64,000 nt of DNA, taken from assembly GCA_947034885.2 (NCBI GenBank), contig OX344749.2, positions 10,493,501 through 10,557,500 on the forward strand, read 5' to 3'. The DNA comes from Thuidium tamariscinum (Eukaryota > Streptophyta > Bryopsida > Hypnales > Thuidiaceae). The notes beneath the pieces were generated by a model, which did not search any database, was not told where the DNA came from, and worked only from the letters and a program-made list of their open reading frames with translations. Positions 33,200 through 46,304 of the stretch are shown here, one piece after another. Each line of letters begins with the position of its first letter. Position 1 is the stretch's first letter. Both the position numbers and the translations under genes were made by a program.

Positions 33200-33442
33200 C
33201 ACTCAAAGAGATGCAAAAAATACAAACAAAAAGTGTTGATTAACTCCTTTAGTCATTTCTTTTGTCTTTTGATTGATGATTTTATAAATGGAAGGGAAAT
33301 TATTGCTTAAAGTTGTTTTGCTAGTCTTGGACAAGAATTAAAATCCAAATTTGACAAATTTTTATATCACAAAAGGCAACAAGAAGATCATTTTGGGACA
33401 AAAAATTAAGCCAACAGGAAGATCATTTTGGAACGGAGGGAG
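33200..33442. mobile_element. Stowaway-like MITE, right end
   Basis: GATCATTTTGGAACGGAGGGAG ends at 33,442 and is followed by TA, matching the inverted Stowaway terminus CTCCCTCCGTTCC. A tandem partial copy of the end (AAGAAGATCATTTTGGGAC) lies about 40 bp inside, as in the element at 9320-9890. The left end was not found. Confidence 0.55.
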
Positions 33443-34203
33443 TATTATTTTTCATTCCTATATCAAAAAGTTTGGAGATTGTATTCATCCTAAGATTTTT
33501 TTTTCTTCTCAACTTTTATTTGTACTAATTTATATCTACTTTTATTTTAAAATCAAGACATTTTTCAATATTCTATATTACATATAATGATGTTTCAAGA
33601 ATTAAATTTAGGCTAAAGTAGATCAAAATCATGAATAAATTTTTCCTCCAATGAATAAAATGCACCCTATAGTTCAGCTCATATGTTTTTTTACTTTTTG
33701 CAAAGTGACCTTCCCGAGTTCCAACATCAAAACAAAATGGCTTCTACCTAAGTGACAATGGTTGTCTTCTATGCAAATTCACAAAAAGTTTTAGTAGTCT
33801 TTGATAGGATCTTCAATAGGTATTATATTTGTACTAGCAATGTTTACATTATCACTTAATATATCTAGTATAGTATTGGAGATTAAGCTACTATTGTATC
33901 ATGCTTACTAAAAAATTGAGTGGCCACCTATGGCTTAACTTTTCTTGTTCTTCCATTTAGGAGGTGCATTCAATTCCTTTATTTAATATGGATGATAGCT
34001 AAGTTAAGCATTTTACAACCACTTCTTGCTTTTCAATAGCTAGCCTAGCATACTCAATGACAATGCAAAATTATCCAAAGTCAAAATGGGTCAATGAAGC
34101 TGACGTGGCAATGAACGTTTCTATAGACATCGATTCCAATATCACCCTGTCTTCAACCAACGCTAGCAAAAAGTCGATGTCAATGGAAGCACATCTTGTT
34201 TTT

Positions 34204-34367
34204 CACTAGAATTTTACACCTTCGTCTCCAACACAAAAAAAAAATCTACTATAGACATTGAAATGCACATTGTCACATCCAGACATCTGTCTAGACATGT
34301 AGATGTTCACCTCTAGACATGAGTATGTCAGGGCTCGACATTAAAAAAAAACGGTTTTCTTCTAGTG
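34204..34367. mobile_element. possible CACTA-like MITE
   Basis: The left end is CACTAGAATTTTACACC and the right end, inverted, is CACTAGAAGAAAACCG; only the first eight bases agree. Flanking triplets (TTT, AAC) do not match. The interior has repeated TAGACAT words. Plausible but unproven. Confidence 0.35.
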
Positions 34368-34983
34368 AACTACTTTCATAAAGACAATTGTCTTTGATAT
34401 ATTGATACTCCATTTGTTCAAAAAAATTCAATTGTACCTCTATTTCAAACGGACCATTTAAGGCCCCCTCTCACAATGGCCATCTATTTTATTTGTCTAG
34501 CCATAATTTTGCCCCTTTCTTGTGTTGCTTAAGCAATGAGAGTATGTTTGGATAAGTTCTTCCATCTTATTATTTTGTTGTTGATCCAACAACTAGGACA
34601 ATACTTGGACATATCATTGGAACTATTGATCAAGAGGGTCATTCTAGTTGGAAGCAAGAAGCACTTTGTCTTACTTGGTGTAATAATTTTAGAAAATGTT
34701 GGTTCTTTTAACATTGTGTTGATGCTCTATTGTTGTCAACTTCTCAAGCTAATAGTGTATACATATTGATGTAGTTTTTTCTTTCACTTGTTCAACAATA
34801 TCCATTGGATCTTGTCTTTTGGGGTCATTGTCATTGTCATTGTCATATACTTGTTTGTTATGTGGTCTCCATAGTCTCTACATCTCATGTATGCTACAAA
34901 AAACATCTTGGGCAAAAATTATAATAGTCCAAACCCCAGAAGATAATCTGATTGCTTTCAATGCAATTGACATGATATTTTTG

Positions 34984-35058
34984 ATTTCCTATAATATAGA
35001 TCATCAATTTCAATGCAATTTTTTTTGTTGAAATTGATGTTTTTATATTATAGGGAAA
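34984..35058. repeat. hairpin, ~32-bp arms
   Basis: ATTTCCTATAATATA..ATCATCAATTTCAA and its complement TTGAAATTGATG..TATATTATAGGGAAAT are separated by a T-rich loop of about 13 bases. Confidence 0.7.
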
Positions 35059-35901
35059 TTTTTTATGTAGATTGTATTGACAACAACAAGATTTTTTTTC
35101 TATTGTTTGTTTTTCATCCGATTGTTGCTAGATTCCAATAGTTCATTCCATCTCTAATAGTGTGAATAAAGAATTAAGCAATGCTCTTATATTCAATTAT
35201 AAATTTGATTCTATTTTGTCTTACATGGTGCACTCTAACATGACATGGTGAAAAACCATACTTCATGACTTTTTGGCTATTTTGTTGCTATTTGTTGGAG
35301 TCTAAGGTCATTAGATCACGTCCATCTACCTTCTTGATTTCCTCAAGAAACATGTATCTTTTGGTATGCACCAATGCCGTGTCAAGATAGCAAATTAGAC
35401 CTCTAATCTTTTGAAGCACATTTAATGGAATTTAATTTAATTGTTGTAGTTGAAAGGAAATTTGGGCATGGCATCGAAGTTGTTGGCCTTGCTTGAGCTA
35501 CAATTGCATGGGTGATAGCTATATATGATGGTATCTTGGTAAGTATCAACTCATCAAAATTCATAAATTTCCTATAATTAGAAACTTATTACAACATTAG
35601 GGTGTGTATTGGTAGTGCAAGTCTATATTTTCAATAGAATGGATTTTCAGAGGCTCAAGAGAACATCAAATTACCTTTAGGTGGAGTGGAATGACCCAGC
35701 TATAGTATTGTATATTGCAACATTAAGCAAATTTTCCATACTCTAATTCTAACAAATAAAATAGAACTCCACTCAACTATTTGCACATAAGAAGAAGAGG
35801 TGGATGCCAAAAGAATCGACTATAAAGGAATTGTTGAAAAGTAGGACAATTGGCTCAAACTTGGTCAAAGGTACTATCAAATTGCAAATGCATATAATAT
35901 G

Positions 35902-35902
<1 letters not shown>

Positions 35903-35934
<32 letters not shown>
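35903..35934. repeat. (AT)n microsatellite
   Basis: About 16 AT units. The wider stretch 35,060-37,080 holds no recognised gene or element. Confidence 0.9.
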
Positions 35935-35936
<2 letters not shown>

Positions 35937-37079
35937 TATTTTGATGGATTCAGAATATGATAATATAGAAAAAAAGATGATATCATTTCAATCACTTTTT
36001 AGTGAAGTTTTTTCATTGGATTTATTAAGAGAAGAGAGTGACCTAAGAGCTTCATTAGTTTGAAGTGGTCTTTCAAACTTATACAATCATATTGTCATTG
36101 AGTTTACTTTTCATGATCACTTTAGATTTTAGTATGTCAAATTAGGCGGGGGTTTCGAATCTCAAGATGAAGAACCTCAACAAAAGACCAAATTTGAATT
36201 TTCTCTATTGCAATTGTTAGATTGACTACTTCTATTCTTGATGCATAAGCAACCAAAAGGTGAAGTTGGATCTTCTTGTCTACCAAAACAACCTTGTGTT
36301 GATTGTTGAGCAAAGATGACACGAGAATCAATATGAAGCTTGAATGTTAGTGATCCTCTTGCAAATTGGATGTGTTGAGCTCAACAATCAAAAAATGACA
36401 TTTGAACAATATTTAAAGGGTGATAATGACAAGCAATACTATTATATGGTGAGGCCCATTGAAAGAAGCCATTAGTTCAATGTCTTGATCAATCTTTTAA
36501 CCCATTAGATGTTTTTTGAAGCCTCCGGAAGCCTTTGAGTTCTCAAACTATAGGAATACAAAAACTATTTTGAGAATGTAGAAATGTAGGAATCTAACTA
36601 GGTCGAGACTGTTAATTTTTCTTTAAAACTTTTTATTTCATTTTAGGACCAAAATTAATTTAATTAATTAATTAATTTGGTAATTGCTAGCTTGATAGAA
36701 ACCAACAATTTCGGGAACACTTTGAGAAATAAATCTAAAATGGCCCTTTGGAGGTCTCAGATCTCCTCTAAAGAAAGTTGATTGTTCAGATTATGTTATC
36801 ATTATCATAGGTGCATCCTCAGTTTTTTTGAAGATGGAATAATGCATCTTCAAAAAAAATTATTTTTTAATTTTTTAATTTTTGAGAGCCATATTAAATA
36901 TTTATTAGCTTCATTTTGTATTTCAGTGGTGTTATAAAAAATCATCTTATAATTTGAAGTTATAGGAATGAAAATGGAGATAGTTTATTTCTAGTTGGTC
37001 TTTGGGGCATTAAGTCTTCAAAGGTTAGATATAAAAGTTAGTGGTAGAATAAAGAGTGATAGTCAACAAGTATTGAACT

Positions 37080-37720
37080 AGTCTTATGGGCAAGATAAGG
37101 GCTGAAAGTTCACTTGCTTGTGTAGTTGGGGTAAAAGATAAGATAAAAGATAAGGAGGGAATTCTTTGTCTTTCTTCTCACAGTTGCTTGGAGAGATATT
37201 TCATGTTTGAGAAGAGATGTTTCATAATGTATCAAAAAATTTGTAATGAAAGTTTGAACAATTGTGTATTATAACTTTATGCTTCTAAATTTTTTTGAAT
37301 TACTTGAATTGAAGTTGACATTCAAAAGTTGTGCTAGCTTGAGTGCAAGAGGGTTTGTTGCCTCCCATGAGAAGAGACTAAGGATTTAATTGACCATAGA
37401 AAACAAATTTTTTGTTTCTTTGCAATGAGATTTTGAAAGAATGTAAAGAATGTTTTATCACTCTACAAAGTTATTATTCATGCTCTTTGGAGTTCAAGTG
37501 AGTGAATTGTGAGTGTTGAAGTAAAGAGATTTTTAGTGCCTTCAATTTTAAAGGCCAAAATTGAGGGAGACTTTAGAAATTAGACACAATATCAGAATGA
37601 TTTGAAATTTGGAGGACATGTAGAAGTTTGATCAACTTTTCAAAAAATTATCACTCATTTCATTTAGACTTTTAGAGCAATGGTGATACTAAATCAAAGT
37701 TTAGCCAGACTTGGAGTTGG
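37080..37720. repeat. dispersed repeat related to 26,990-27,790
   Basis: Shares block order with the 27-kb repeat. These are AAATCTTGTGAGG / TTTGTAATGAAAG, GAAGTTGACATTCAAAAGTTGTG, TTTTGAAAG, GACACAATATCAG and TTTTCAAAAAATTATC. The 62-codon frame 37,086-37,274 has no known domain. The region could be LTR-derived. Downstream 37,720-39,330 shows nothing recognisable. Confidence 0.45.
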
Positions 37721-39329
37721 AGTTGGAGAAAACATTAAGACTTGTGTATTGTGGCTTTTTTTTCTTTATGAACTTTGTTGTTGCAAGCAATGTGGATCAT
37801 ACTATTCTTTAGCCTCATTTTGTGTTATGGTGACAAAGTAGAGTTAGTGCTCTATACGGTCAAGACTTGCTTTCTTCTCATAGTAAGGCTCGATTGATGA
37901 TTAGCATTAGCAGATTGGGAGTATAAAAGTTTAGGATCCACTTCTACTGGCGTTATCCCGTGGTACATTGATGGTCATATACCCTATGGTTTTTTATTCC
38001 TACCTTAATCCATGAACTAACCTAGAGCCCCAAACAAGAAAGGCCAATGAGGAGTAGTTCTACAATAGTGTAGAAGATTCAATGATTGAGATTCAAGATT
38101 TGTATATGATTACAACTTTTCTTGTTCTTGAACCATTTCTAGTCGCAGTCATGTTCTTTGTGATTTTCTAAATTATACCTCTCTTTCTACAACAACATTG
38201 AAGTAGTCACTAGAGTCATTGTAGTATTGTAAATATTTTGTTTGCGGGAATGGCATTTCTTTTTATATTTGCAACTCCAATGCATCTCGCTATTGTCATT
38301 AACTTTAATATCTTGATTTTTAGTTGATTATCACTCTATATTCTTGAATTTTTTGACTTTACAACTAGTAGTAAGCAAAAACAAGGCATTGCTCTTTGCT
38401 AATTGTCCATTGCAAATGTCATCAATTGAAAGTGATTTAAAAAATCTCAAATATTTGTTTTTTGAAGTTTTCTACCTTATTTACAAATTGCTACAAACAA
38501 TGTAACAATTGGAAAAATCAATTGCAATTTTTTTATAACCATTTTTCTTTTTGTATACTTGATAGGCATATATGTAGGCTTAAGATTTATACAATACTAA
38601 AGAATAGTTAAAACCTTATTCTTCTTTAACTACCCAAATCTTTCACCTTTAACACTAGGTGCAAACATACTTTAAATTAAGCTATTTTGCATAAATCAAA
38701 GTAATTTGGAAAAGCTTATCTAAACTACCATGTGTAAGCCCTTGGTTTGTCACCTAAGATTCATTGTTTTTCTTAAAATTTGTTTTTTTACAAAACTAAA
38801 TAGAAAAAAATATGAATAATATCCTAAAAAGAGTATAGAACCAAAGAAGGCATGCTACATGTCAATATATATTTGTTATTTTATATGTAGTGGAAGCTTC
38901 AATCCACTCCTAAAATTAGGATGGAATTTAGAAGAATTGAATAATTAGCCCTCCATGCATCAAACCTTGGCTAATTGGTTTGAGAAAGCCCCAGTGAAGT
39001 CTTAAGATAGGATTCCCCAAAGAGATTTAAATTTCCCCAAAGTATCGACAAAATAGACGAAATTCCAATTGTAGTATGCAGATACTATAATTTGTGCAAG
39101 ACAAGCCAACATAGGATATCTAATTACCTAATGCGGCAATTGAAGAGTGGGATAGCACAAGAGACTGATGGTAGGATCAATCCCCCAAGATTTCCTTCGG
39201 AGAGAAGATTTTTTAAATTATTGGGATGAATCAAAAGCATAGGGATTTTATCTTCTTTTTTCAAAGGTGTAGAACAATGATATGAGCCTACAACTATTTT
39301 AAAGGATTCCATGGGTAGTCCTTCAAAAA

Positions 39330-39646
39330 GTCTCGGAATTTTTTGATAGTTAGAAAATGTCTTTCCGGGAGATCAATCACATAACTACCTTCAATCGGAA
39401 ATTCTTACGAAATTTTCTAAGTGCAATAAAATCTCATTAAAAATTAGGATAGGTTGATTTATGCTAATAAGACTCCTCGACTAGTTTTGACACATTCGAA
39501 GAATCAGAAGGACCCGAACGAGTGAGATTCTTTGACAACTAGCACATTCAAAAGTTGTGGCAGGGTTGAATGGTGTATTGAGAGTATACAAAGACGGAAT
39601 GAAGCAAATGATAGGTCTATTCTTACCCACCCTTCCACACACACAC
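39330..39646 (+). repeat. duplicated unit A, copy 1
   Basis: Homologous at roughly constant order to 42,360-42,666: CCGGGAGATCAATCA, AAAATCTCATTAAAAAT, GACCCGAACGAG, TGTATTGAGAGT and a closing GGTCTATTCTTACCC. An inverted partial relative occurs around 60,440-60,620. Confidence 0.6.
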
Positions 39647-39650
39647 TTAA

Positions 39651-40563
39651 TCCCTAAAGGACCAACCTCCCAAATTTGGCAATATAGTGAGTTCAGCCAA
39701 GTACGTGTGAGTGGAGATTTTCATATTTTGGATTGAAATTTGAATAGAAGGTGGGGACAAGGAATATCTTTTATAGGTACAAAAATCAAGACATTTGGAA
39801 ATACAAGTTAAAAGATATGGCCTAATATCTTACTTTTTTTCATAATTGGGTAGTTTGGAAAAAGTCACTTTTTTCATAAACAAAAATTTGAAATTAATTT
39901 TCTTCATTTATGTATACATGGAAAGCTTTGAATCATTCCATTTTGATCAATGAGTCAAAATTTATGAGTTTTTTTAATTTGTGGGTAGTTATGGATTCTC
40001 TATTGTAAAATAACTTTAATGTCCTTCATTTTAGTCAATTTTCAATAGTTTTTGAAAAAAAATAAAACTATAGGATGAAGATTGTTTATTACAATAATTC
40101 AACCACTGGGATTGGCATTTTTCAATTCCACAATTAAATTCTTAACAATTTTGTATTTTGAAACATTTTCTACTTCTTTTTACTTACTATTTTTTTCCTA
40201 TATGTTGTACAATTCTAAACAATTTGAAAGTTTTTATGCAAATACTCTATTTGGCTTCAACAATGAATCCAAAGAGGCGCAATTGTTTTGGATCATTTTT
40301 TATATGATTGTTGCCATCTCAAGTGCAGCTACCCTATTTTCGAAGGGTGAACAAAATGATTTTTGAGCATTCAAACGCTAATATCTTTCAATCTACACGG
40401 TAAAAAACTTTGAAATTTTTTGCACATGTTTTCAAACCATTTTACTACAAGATCCTAAGGTTACAAATCTCAAAAAGAATTTAAGAAAAAAAATTGGTAT
40501 TGGTACTAGAAATGGCAATTTTTTACCATTTTTAGAGTAAACATTGTGAATGAATTTAAGGGG
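39651..40563. mobile_element. TTAA-flanked element P1, copy b
   Basis: A 913-bp P1 copy between TTAA at 39,647-39,650 and 40,564-40,567. Ends TCCCTAAAGGACCA and, inverted, CCCCTTAAATTC. It splits units A and B of copy 1. The duplicated locus has the uninterrupted site CTAATTAAGAGCTTAG near 42,666, with a single TTAA, which supports insertion with a TTAA duplication. A 94-codon frame (40,082-40,366) has no transposase motifs. Confidence 0.85.
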
Positions 40564-40567
40564 TTAA

Positions 40568-41990
40568 GAGCCTAGAGAAGTTGCTTTTGGTAAAATAGTC
40601 GAATTTCAAAAGTTGGATTTTCACCCATTCTAATTTTTAATTTATAATAGGTTTTATGGAGAATTTGGACACAGAAAAAAGGACGAGGGTTTAAACTAGT
40701 CTAAAAATGGCCTTTTAGATCCAATGATGTAATCCATTTACAATTTGGAGTCAATTTCTAAAAGTCAACAAAGTGGCTCAATATAAGATGAAGAAATGTG
40801 GTTATAGAAGCCCCTAGTTAGAACTTGGATAAGAACCCTTAATTTCATTGAGAACCCACTACAAATTCATTAGGAACCCATGGATTTGGGTGAAGATTGT
40901 AAAGACATTTGTAAGAGCCAAGTTAAGGAGTGTAAGTGAAAGTATAAGACTCAAGTCACCTACATATAAGTTTTAAATTTGAATTTACATGTAAACTTGT
41001 AGATAGAATTTGAATCTATTGGAGACTCTTGAACTTAGTAGGATTAAAAGGACAAATGTAAGAACCAAATCAAGAGGTGTAAGGCCAAGTCAAAAGAGGT
41101 GACACCTAGGGCCTAAGGTTGTAAGACTTAAATCAATAGGTGTAAGCTTTATTTTGAATTTTAAATTTAAGTAGAAACCCTTAGATTTTGGCAAAGCAAT
41201 AGATTTGAGTAGGGTCCATGCTTGCCTAAATTCTAAGATTAAATCTAAATTTTTTAGGCAGAAAAAGGAGGGTCGGGAAAGAGCTTTGGACAAGTATATA
41301 AAGCACTCATTTTCCCCCTCAAACTCTCTCTTGGTTATTTCACATTTTTATGAGTGAGAGCATTGGGTCCAATTAACATTAGAATTTGTAGTAGTTTAGG
41401 CCAAGAGACCTTTGATGATAATTTTGGAGCTTGTTGTAGCCTTGGTTCTTGTACTTTTCACCTTTGGAGGTTTGAGAGCCCTCCTTGTGGTGTGTATTCT
41501 TTGGGGCATGTGGTTTTGACTACTTGTGTGAGGTATTGAGAGTTGTTGGTGTATGTACTAACTTAATTGAGATAATTGGAATGTTAGGTTACACATTATT
41601 AAGAGCTTTTATTGATATAATATTGGCTACTAACCTTGTTGAGTTGCATGAGGTAAGTTCCTTTGTAGAGAGGTTCATAAAGAAGGTTAGGTTGTTTTGT
41701 GTACTAATCTTAAAGTAATTTTTTCACATAATCTAGTAATGCCATTTTGGAAAGTCTTTAGCTTATGAGTCTTAAGTGTAAACTAACTCCAAGGTACATA
41801 CTAACCATGGTATTTAGAGTCTTAATTATCTTTTGATTATCCCTTCTATACTAATTTTGTTGTAATTGCAAGAGGATGCAGTAAGTCCCATTGGGACGGT
41901 AAATCTTTGAACCTCTCTAAGCCCCCGATTCATCACCGAGGACTCACGGGTTCTTTTTGTCGGATTCCTACATAATCCAATGCACAAATA
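40568..41990 (+). repeat. duplicated unit B, copy 1 (LTR-like)
   Basis: Homologous to 42,667-44,060. Shared order: GAGCYTAGWGAAG start, CAAAAGTTRGGATTTTC, AAGGACAAATGTA, a TATATAAA promoter-like box at 41,294-41,301 followed by a C/T-rich CTCATT.TCCC leader, and GGGACGGTAAATCTTTGAACC near the end. This layout resembles a retrotransposon LTR, but no PBS or paired internal domain was found. Frames at 41,354-41,718 have no recognised domain. Confidence 0.5.
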
Positions 41991-42359
41991 GGTACAATAA
42001 ATTCACAAGAGAATATAGAATCAGTATTGACATTCTAAATGTCAATACGGTATTTGGTCAATAGAAGGAGTTTATGTGAGTTTGTGTTCCAATTGAGTCT
42101 TACCTTAAGTAAATTAATGACAATTTAAATGGAATGTGAGGAAATAGGGTAATAGCTTTGTAAGGGCTACATTGGAGTAGGTAGTCCTGGATAGGGGAAT
42201 CTAGGGTGAGATCCCACCTCTCCATAGCATCGAAAATGATACGAAAAAACAACTAACCATGGAATTGTAGGTACCTGGCGATTCCTTATTTTCTAACATA
42301 TATAGTAAGGATGTGAGCTCACATCCACATATGGGGATCCTATAGAAAGTCCCCTATGA

Positions 42360-42666
42360 TGTTTGAGAATTTTTCAATATTCATTGGTCATTTTTCAAGT
42401 GGTCAACCGCAACAATTATTGGGTGGAAATTTGTAAGAATATCCCGAGGTGCGGTAAAATCACACTAAAAATCTAGCTAGGCGGTCTCACACCAACGAGG
42501 CACTTTCTGAGTTTCATGACGTTTTAAAAGGCAAAAGACCCCGAACCGGAAAATTCCTTCGACTATTGGTGTATTATTTAGCGATATTGGGAGTTGACTA
42601 GCGTATTGGGAGCGTGTAACATTGGATTGAGGCCTACTTTAGGTCTATTCTTACCCCCTTCTATCT
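42360..42666 (+). repeat. duplicated unit A, copy 2
   Basis: Second copy of 39,330-39,646, ending GGTCTATTCTTACCCCC and running directly into unit B through a single TTAA, without the P1 insertion. Confidence 0.6.
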
Positions 42667-44060
42667 AATTAAGAGCTTAGTGAAGGAATTGGGTCCAAAA
42701 GAGTCAAACTCCAAAAGTTAGGATTTTCCCTCAACTTGAATCCCAGCCTACACACTAGTAGAAATCCCCGTTTAATGTGACAAGGCCTATTTTTTCTTGA
42801 CGGATTTCGCTAAGTATCAAAAGTAACAACCCATGTTTTTATGTCAACAAAAATGTTCAATACAACATCAATGCTGACATAAAAATACAGATTGTTACTT
42901 TTGATGTCTAGCAAAATCCGTCAAGAAAAATTAGGCCTTGTCACATTAAACAGGGGTTTCTACTAGTGTACACTAGGTTTCGTTGAATTCTAAAGCATAG
43001 TATAAGGAGTATATGGTTCCCCTTGAATAAATGATGGCCTTCCAAACCCGACAACGCAATCTGTTTGCAATTCAGAGTCAAACTCCAAAAGTTAGCATTT
43101 GAAGACAATATACATCCATGAAAATGGAGTTTAGGGCCCTCTAATGTGGAATTAGGAAATTGGGCCCTCAATGGCCATGGGGAACACATTGGGAACATGT
43201 GGGGAACTTTGAGAGCATATGTGAGCAAAGTACATCTCAAAAAACAAGATATAAGGTTAAGTGCTTAGGTGTAAGTAAATTTGAATTTCAAGTAAAAAGT
43301 AGGTGGGAACACATGGGAACAAGTCCCATGTGAGAACTTGTAGATTTTGAAAAGACAAATGTAGGTAGTTTACAAGTTCTTGTAAAAGTTAGTTGAAATT
43401 TGAATTCTAAATTCAAATTCTGTAGATCCTAAGTAGATAATTAGATTTAGGGAATAGTCACATGTACAGCCGAGCTTTATTTTTCCATCTAGTTTTTCTT
43501 AGTAGATTAAGGGGGGGAGGTGAATGTCACTTTTGGATATAAAAGGGGCAACTATTCTTCCCTCATTCTCTCTTTCACTCCCTACATTTTGAAGGGGGTA
43601 CTATTGGGCTTGGGTCATGCCGGATTTTCTTGGCTTATAATGCCAAAAAGCCTTTGATAGTTTTGCTTGGATTTTTACACCCTTGTAGCACTTTTTGTTG
43701 GCACTCTGGGGACTTAAGACCCCCCAAACTTGTGTAGTACTTTAATAGGCTATTGTTGTGGAACTTTATGTACTCTTGGGCCATTTGAATGTTGTTATGG
43801 GAGAGATTGTCAAGAACTGAGGGATAACTTGGGAGGTGACTTATGAGAATATGCCGCTTTTGTATAACCTTCTCTTTCCCCTCTTCCCTTGTTCACGGTA
43901 ATATAGGAGTCATATTGGAGACGACGAATCTTTGGCTTCTATAGGTCACTAGAAAACCAAAGGTCTTAGTCAAGTGTCAAAATCACTATCCTCACAGTGA
44001 AGCTTTGAACCCCTAAAGTCTTAGAGGGGTGTCAAAAGTAAACCTCTTTGAGCAAGTCTC
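42667..44060 (+). repeat. duplicated unit B, copy 2 (LTR-like)
   Basis: Second copy of unit B, interrupted by the MITE at 42,754-42,966. The promoter-like GATATAAAAGG lies at 43,537 and is followed by a CTCATTCTCTCTTTCACTCCC leader, parallel to copy 1. A further relative of its 3' block lies at about 45,266-45,350 (ACTGGGACGGCAAAGC). Confidence 0.5.
42754..42966. mobile_element. CACTA-type MITE (CACTAGTAGAAA ends)
   Basis: A 213-bp hairpin-like element with perfect 12-bp ends CACTAGTAGAAA...TTTCTACTAGTG and near-complete complementarity throughout, folding around about 42,860. TACA is repeated outside both ends (42,750-42,753 and 42,967-42,970). It interrupts unit B copy 2. An internal AACCCATGTTTTTATGTC block is shared with the MITE at 57,168-57,363. 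Confidence 0.85.
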
Positions 44061-44268
44061 AACGTTTAGTTTCCAACACATTTGGAAACTAATACAACGT
44101 TTAGCCTCCAATTAATTAATATTAATTGGGTCCGGCAACTAGTAGTTCTTTGAGTTAGATAGGTGCTAGGACCATACACTTAACTTAGCCCTTGCATAGT
44201 TAATTAGGAATTAGGATAGCACATTCAGCCCAATAATTGAAGTCCAGGTAGGACCCCCATTTCAGGCC

Positions 44269-44480
44269 GGAGACCCCTAGTCCAAATAAAGCCCCTCAGT
44301 CTAGCTGGAGCCCCTAGTCCAGACCGAAGTTCTTCAGTCCAGTGGGAATCCCAACCGGGCAGAAACCCAATCGGGTACTGGAGCTGAGTACTGGACTGCT
44401 AATGGGGTCCAAGGGGGTCGGAACTGCTAATTGAGGTCCATGGGGTCAAGGTTGCTAATCGGAGTCCAAGGGTCTAGAAG
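44269..44480. repeat. two short tandem repeats
   Basis: GGAGACCCCTAGTCC recurs as GGAGCCCCTAGTCC 38 bp later. From 44,396 a 28-bp unit starting CTGCTAATGGGGTCCA is repeated three times (44,396, 44,424, 44,452) with drift. Confidence 0.7.
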
Positions 44481-44853
44481 TTGGGAGAAAAGCTAAACCA
44501 ATAGTATAGGAATAGTTTAGAGATAATTAGGAATTAAGAAAAAAGCCAAACAATTAGAGGTAATAGTTAGGGATTAAAAACCTATTAATTCAACAAGGAG
44601 GAGCTATAGACATGGCGTGGAACAAGGTGGGCCCCAAGGATGCCGTCACATATGCATTGGAAATAGGTTCTAATTCTAGCTTTGTTCTTTTGATTTACGT
44701 GGTTTATGCAATTAGGAACTAATTAGGAAGAAGGGACTAATGACCTGATTATAATTAGGAAATGGCAATTAGCAAACTAGGATAGACAAGAACAAAATTC
44801 AATAATAAACTTAAAACACATAGAATAGATTAGAGGAACAAATACCTACAAGT

Positions 44854-44930
44854 AGAATAGAGGGATAAAATACATAGAATAGAATAGAGGGATAAAATAC
44901 ATAGAATAGAATAGAGGGAGCAATACATAC
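44854..44930. repeat. 27-bp tandem repeat, ~2.8 units
   Basis: Unit starting AGAATAGAGGGATAAAATAC repeated at 44,854, 44,881 and (partly) 44,908. The minus frame therefore encodes a repeated SLYSILCIL peptide that should not be read as a protein. The region 45,400-46,050 is AATTAGA-rich cryptically simple sequence. Confidence 0.8.
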
Positions 44931-46304
44931 AAGTAAAGTAGGGAGAAATACCTAGAATTAGAATAGGGAAGCAATTACATAGAGATAAAACAAATAAAAT
45001 AAACATATAGGGTAGAAAAGAAAGGAACAATCAATAAAAAGGGAGTAGAATGAACTAAACACCTAAATAAAATAGGAAGAAACGCTTAGGGTAGAAGCAA
45101 CTTGCATATTAGAATAGGGAGGATAGCAAAAGATCCATTGCTTGGAAGGCACAGTGAATTTGACGCTTAAACACCTATAGAAGTTAGAAATTAATAGAAC
45201 CTAATTGTGGTGGGAATAAAAAGCACCCACAACCTCCTAAAAATTCAAAGGTTTATGAACCATGTTGTGATTGCAAAAGATTGTAGTAAAGCCTACTGGG
45301 ACGGCAAAGCTTTGAACTCCTTAGGGGTGAAAAAGTCCTAATAGAGTGTCAAAGAAGGACTTCTACTGATCCATTGACTCCTCAAGGCGCTTGTGAATGA
45401 AGCAAGTGTATAAGAATTTTCTACAATTAAATTAGGGCTATAAATTTGGATGTTAGCATAGGAAGTTAGAATAGAAGTAGATAAGTAGAAATAGAGATAG
45501 GATAGAACATAGAAGGACCAATAGCTTAGAAATAGGAATGGAATAGGATGCTAAGATAAGATAGGGAATAGACTAGCAAAGCAAATTAGAGTTCAACATC
45601 AAAGTGGGAATGCAATTAATTTGTAGATTAGACTAACCTAGAAGAATAATTTAAAATTAATAATTCAAATTAGAATTCAAATTTTGATTAGAATTAGAAT
45701 TAAATAGAAAATTAGATTAAAGTTAATCTTTCAAATTAGAATCAATGGATAATTTAGAATTAGAAATAAGTGGCTAATTAGATTAGAATTAGCAACTCAA
45801 ATTAGAATTAACAAAGTCAAATTAGGAATAGCAAGTTAAATTAGAAATAATAAGTCAAATTCAATTTTAAAAATCAATTAGGATAGGTTTATCAAATTAA
45901 ATAGGGATTAGCAAGTCAAATTCAATTAGTGAATTAAATTGGGTTAGAATTGACAAATTAATTCAGTATTAGCAAATCAAACTCAAATAAAAAATCAAAT
46001 TTAATCCAAATCAACAAATCAAATAATGTCAAAAGGTAGTTAGCACGATAATTAGGGGAACAAGTTAGAGCTACCAGTCTAATTCAGCAAAGGGTAAGGA
46101 TAAGAATAATATGTAAAGTGAAGTAAGCATTGACAAAACTAGAATACATAGAAAAAATTCATTGCTTAGAAAGTACATTGAACTAACACCTAAACACTCA
46201 TGGGACTTAGAATTGCATAGAACCTGGTTATATTCGCTTTATTCCAAAGGTGGAAATCAAGCACCCATATGATGGTGGTCTGTAGTTGGATATATGGCTT
46301 ATGT

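Noticed and set aside
34204-34367. Confident CACTA element
   Set aside because: Only eight terminal bases agree and flanking triplets differ, so it is listed at low confidence only.
36137-36331. tRNA from a TTTCGAATC word near 36,154
   Set aside because: No acceptor pairing or anticodon stem could be found around it.
44830-45030. Membrane-protein-like frame with repeated SLYSILCIL
   Set aside because: It is the translation of a 27-bp tandem repeat in simple AT-rich sequence.
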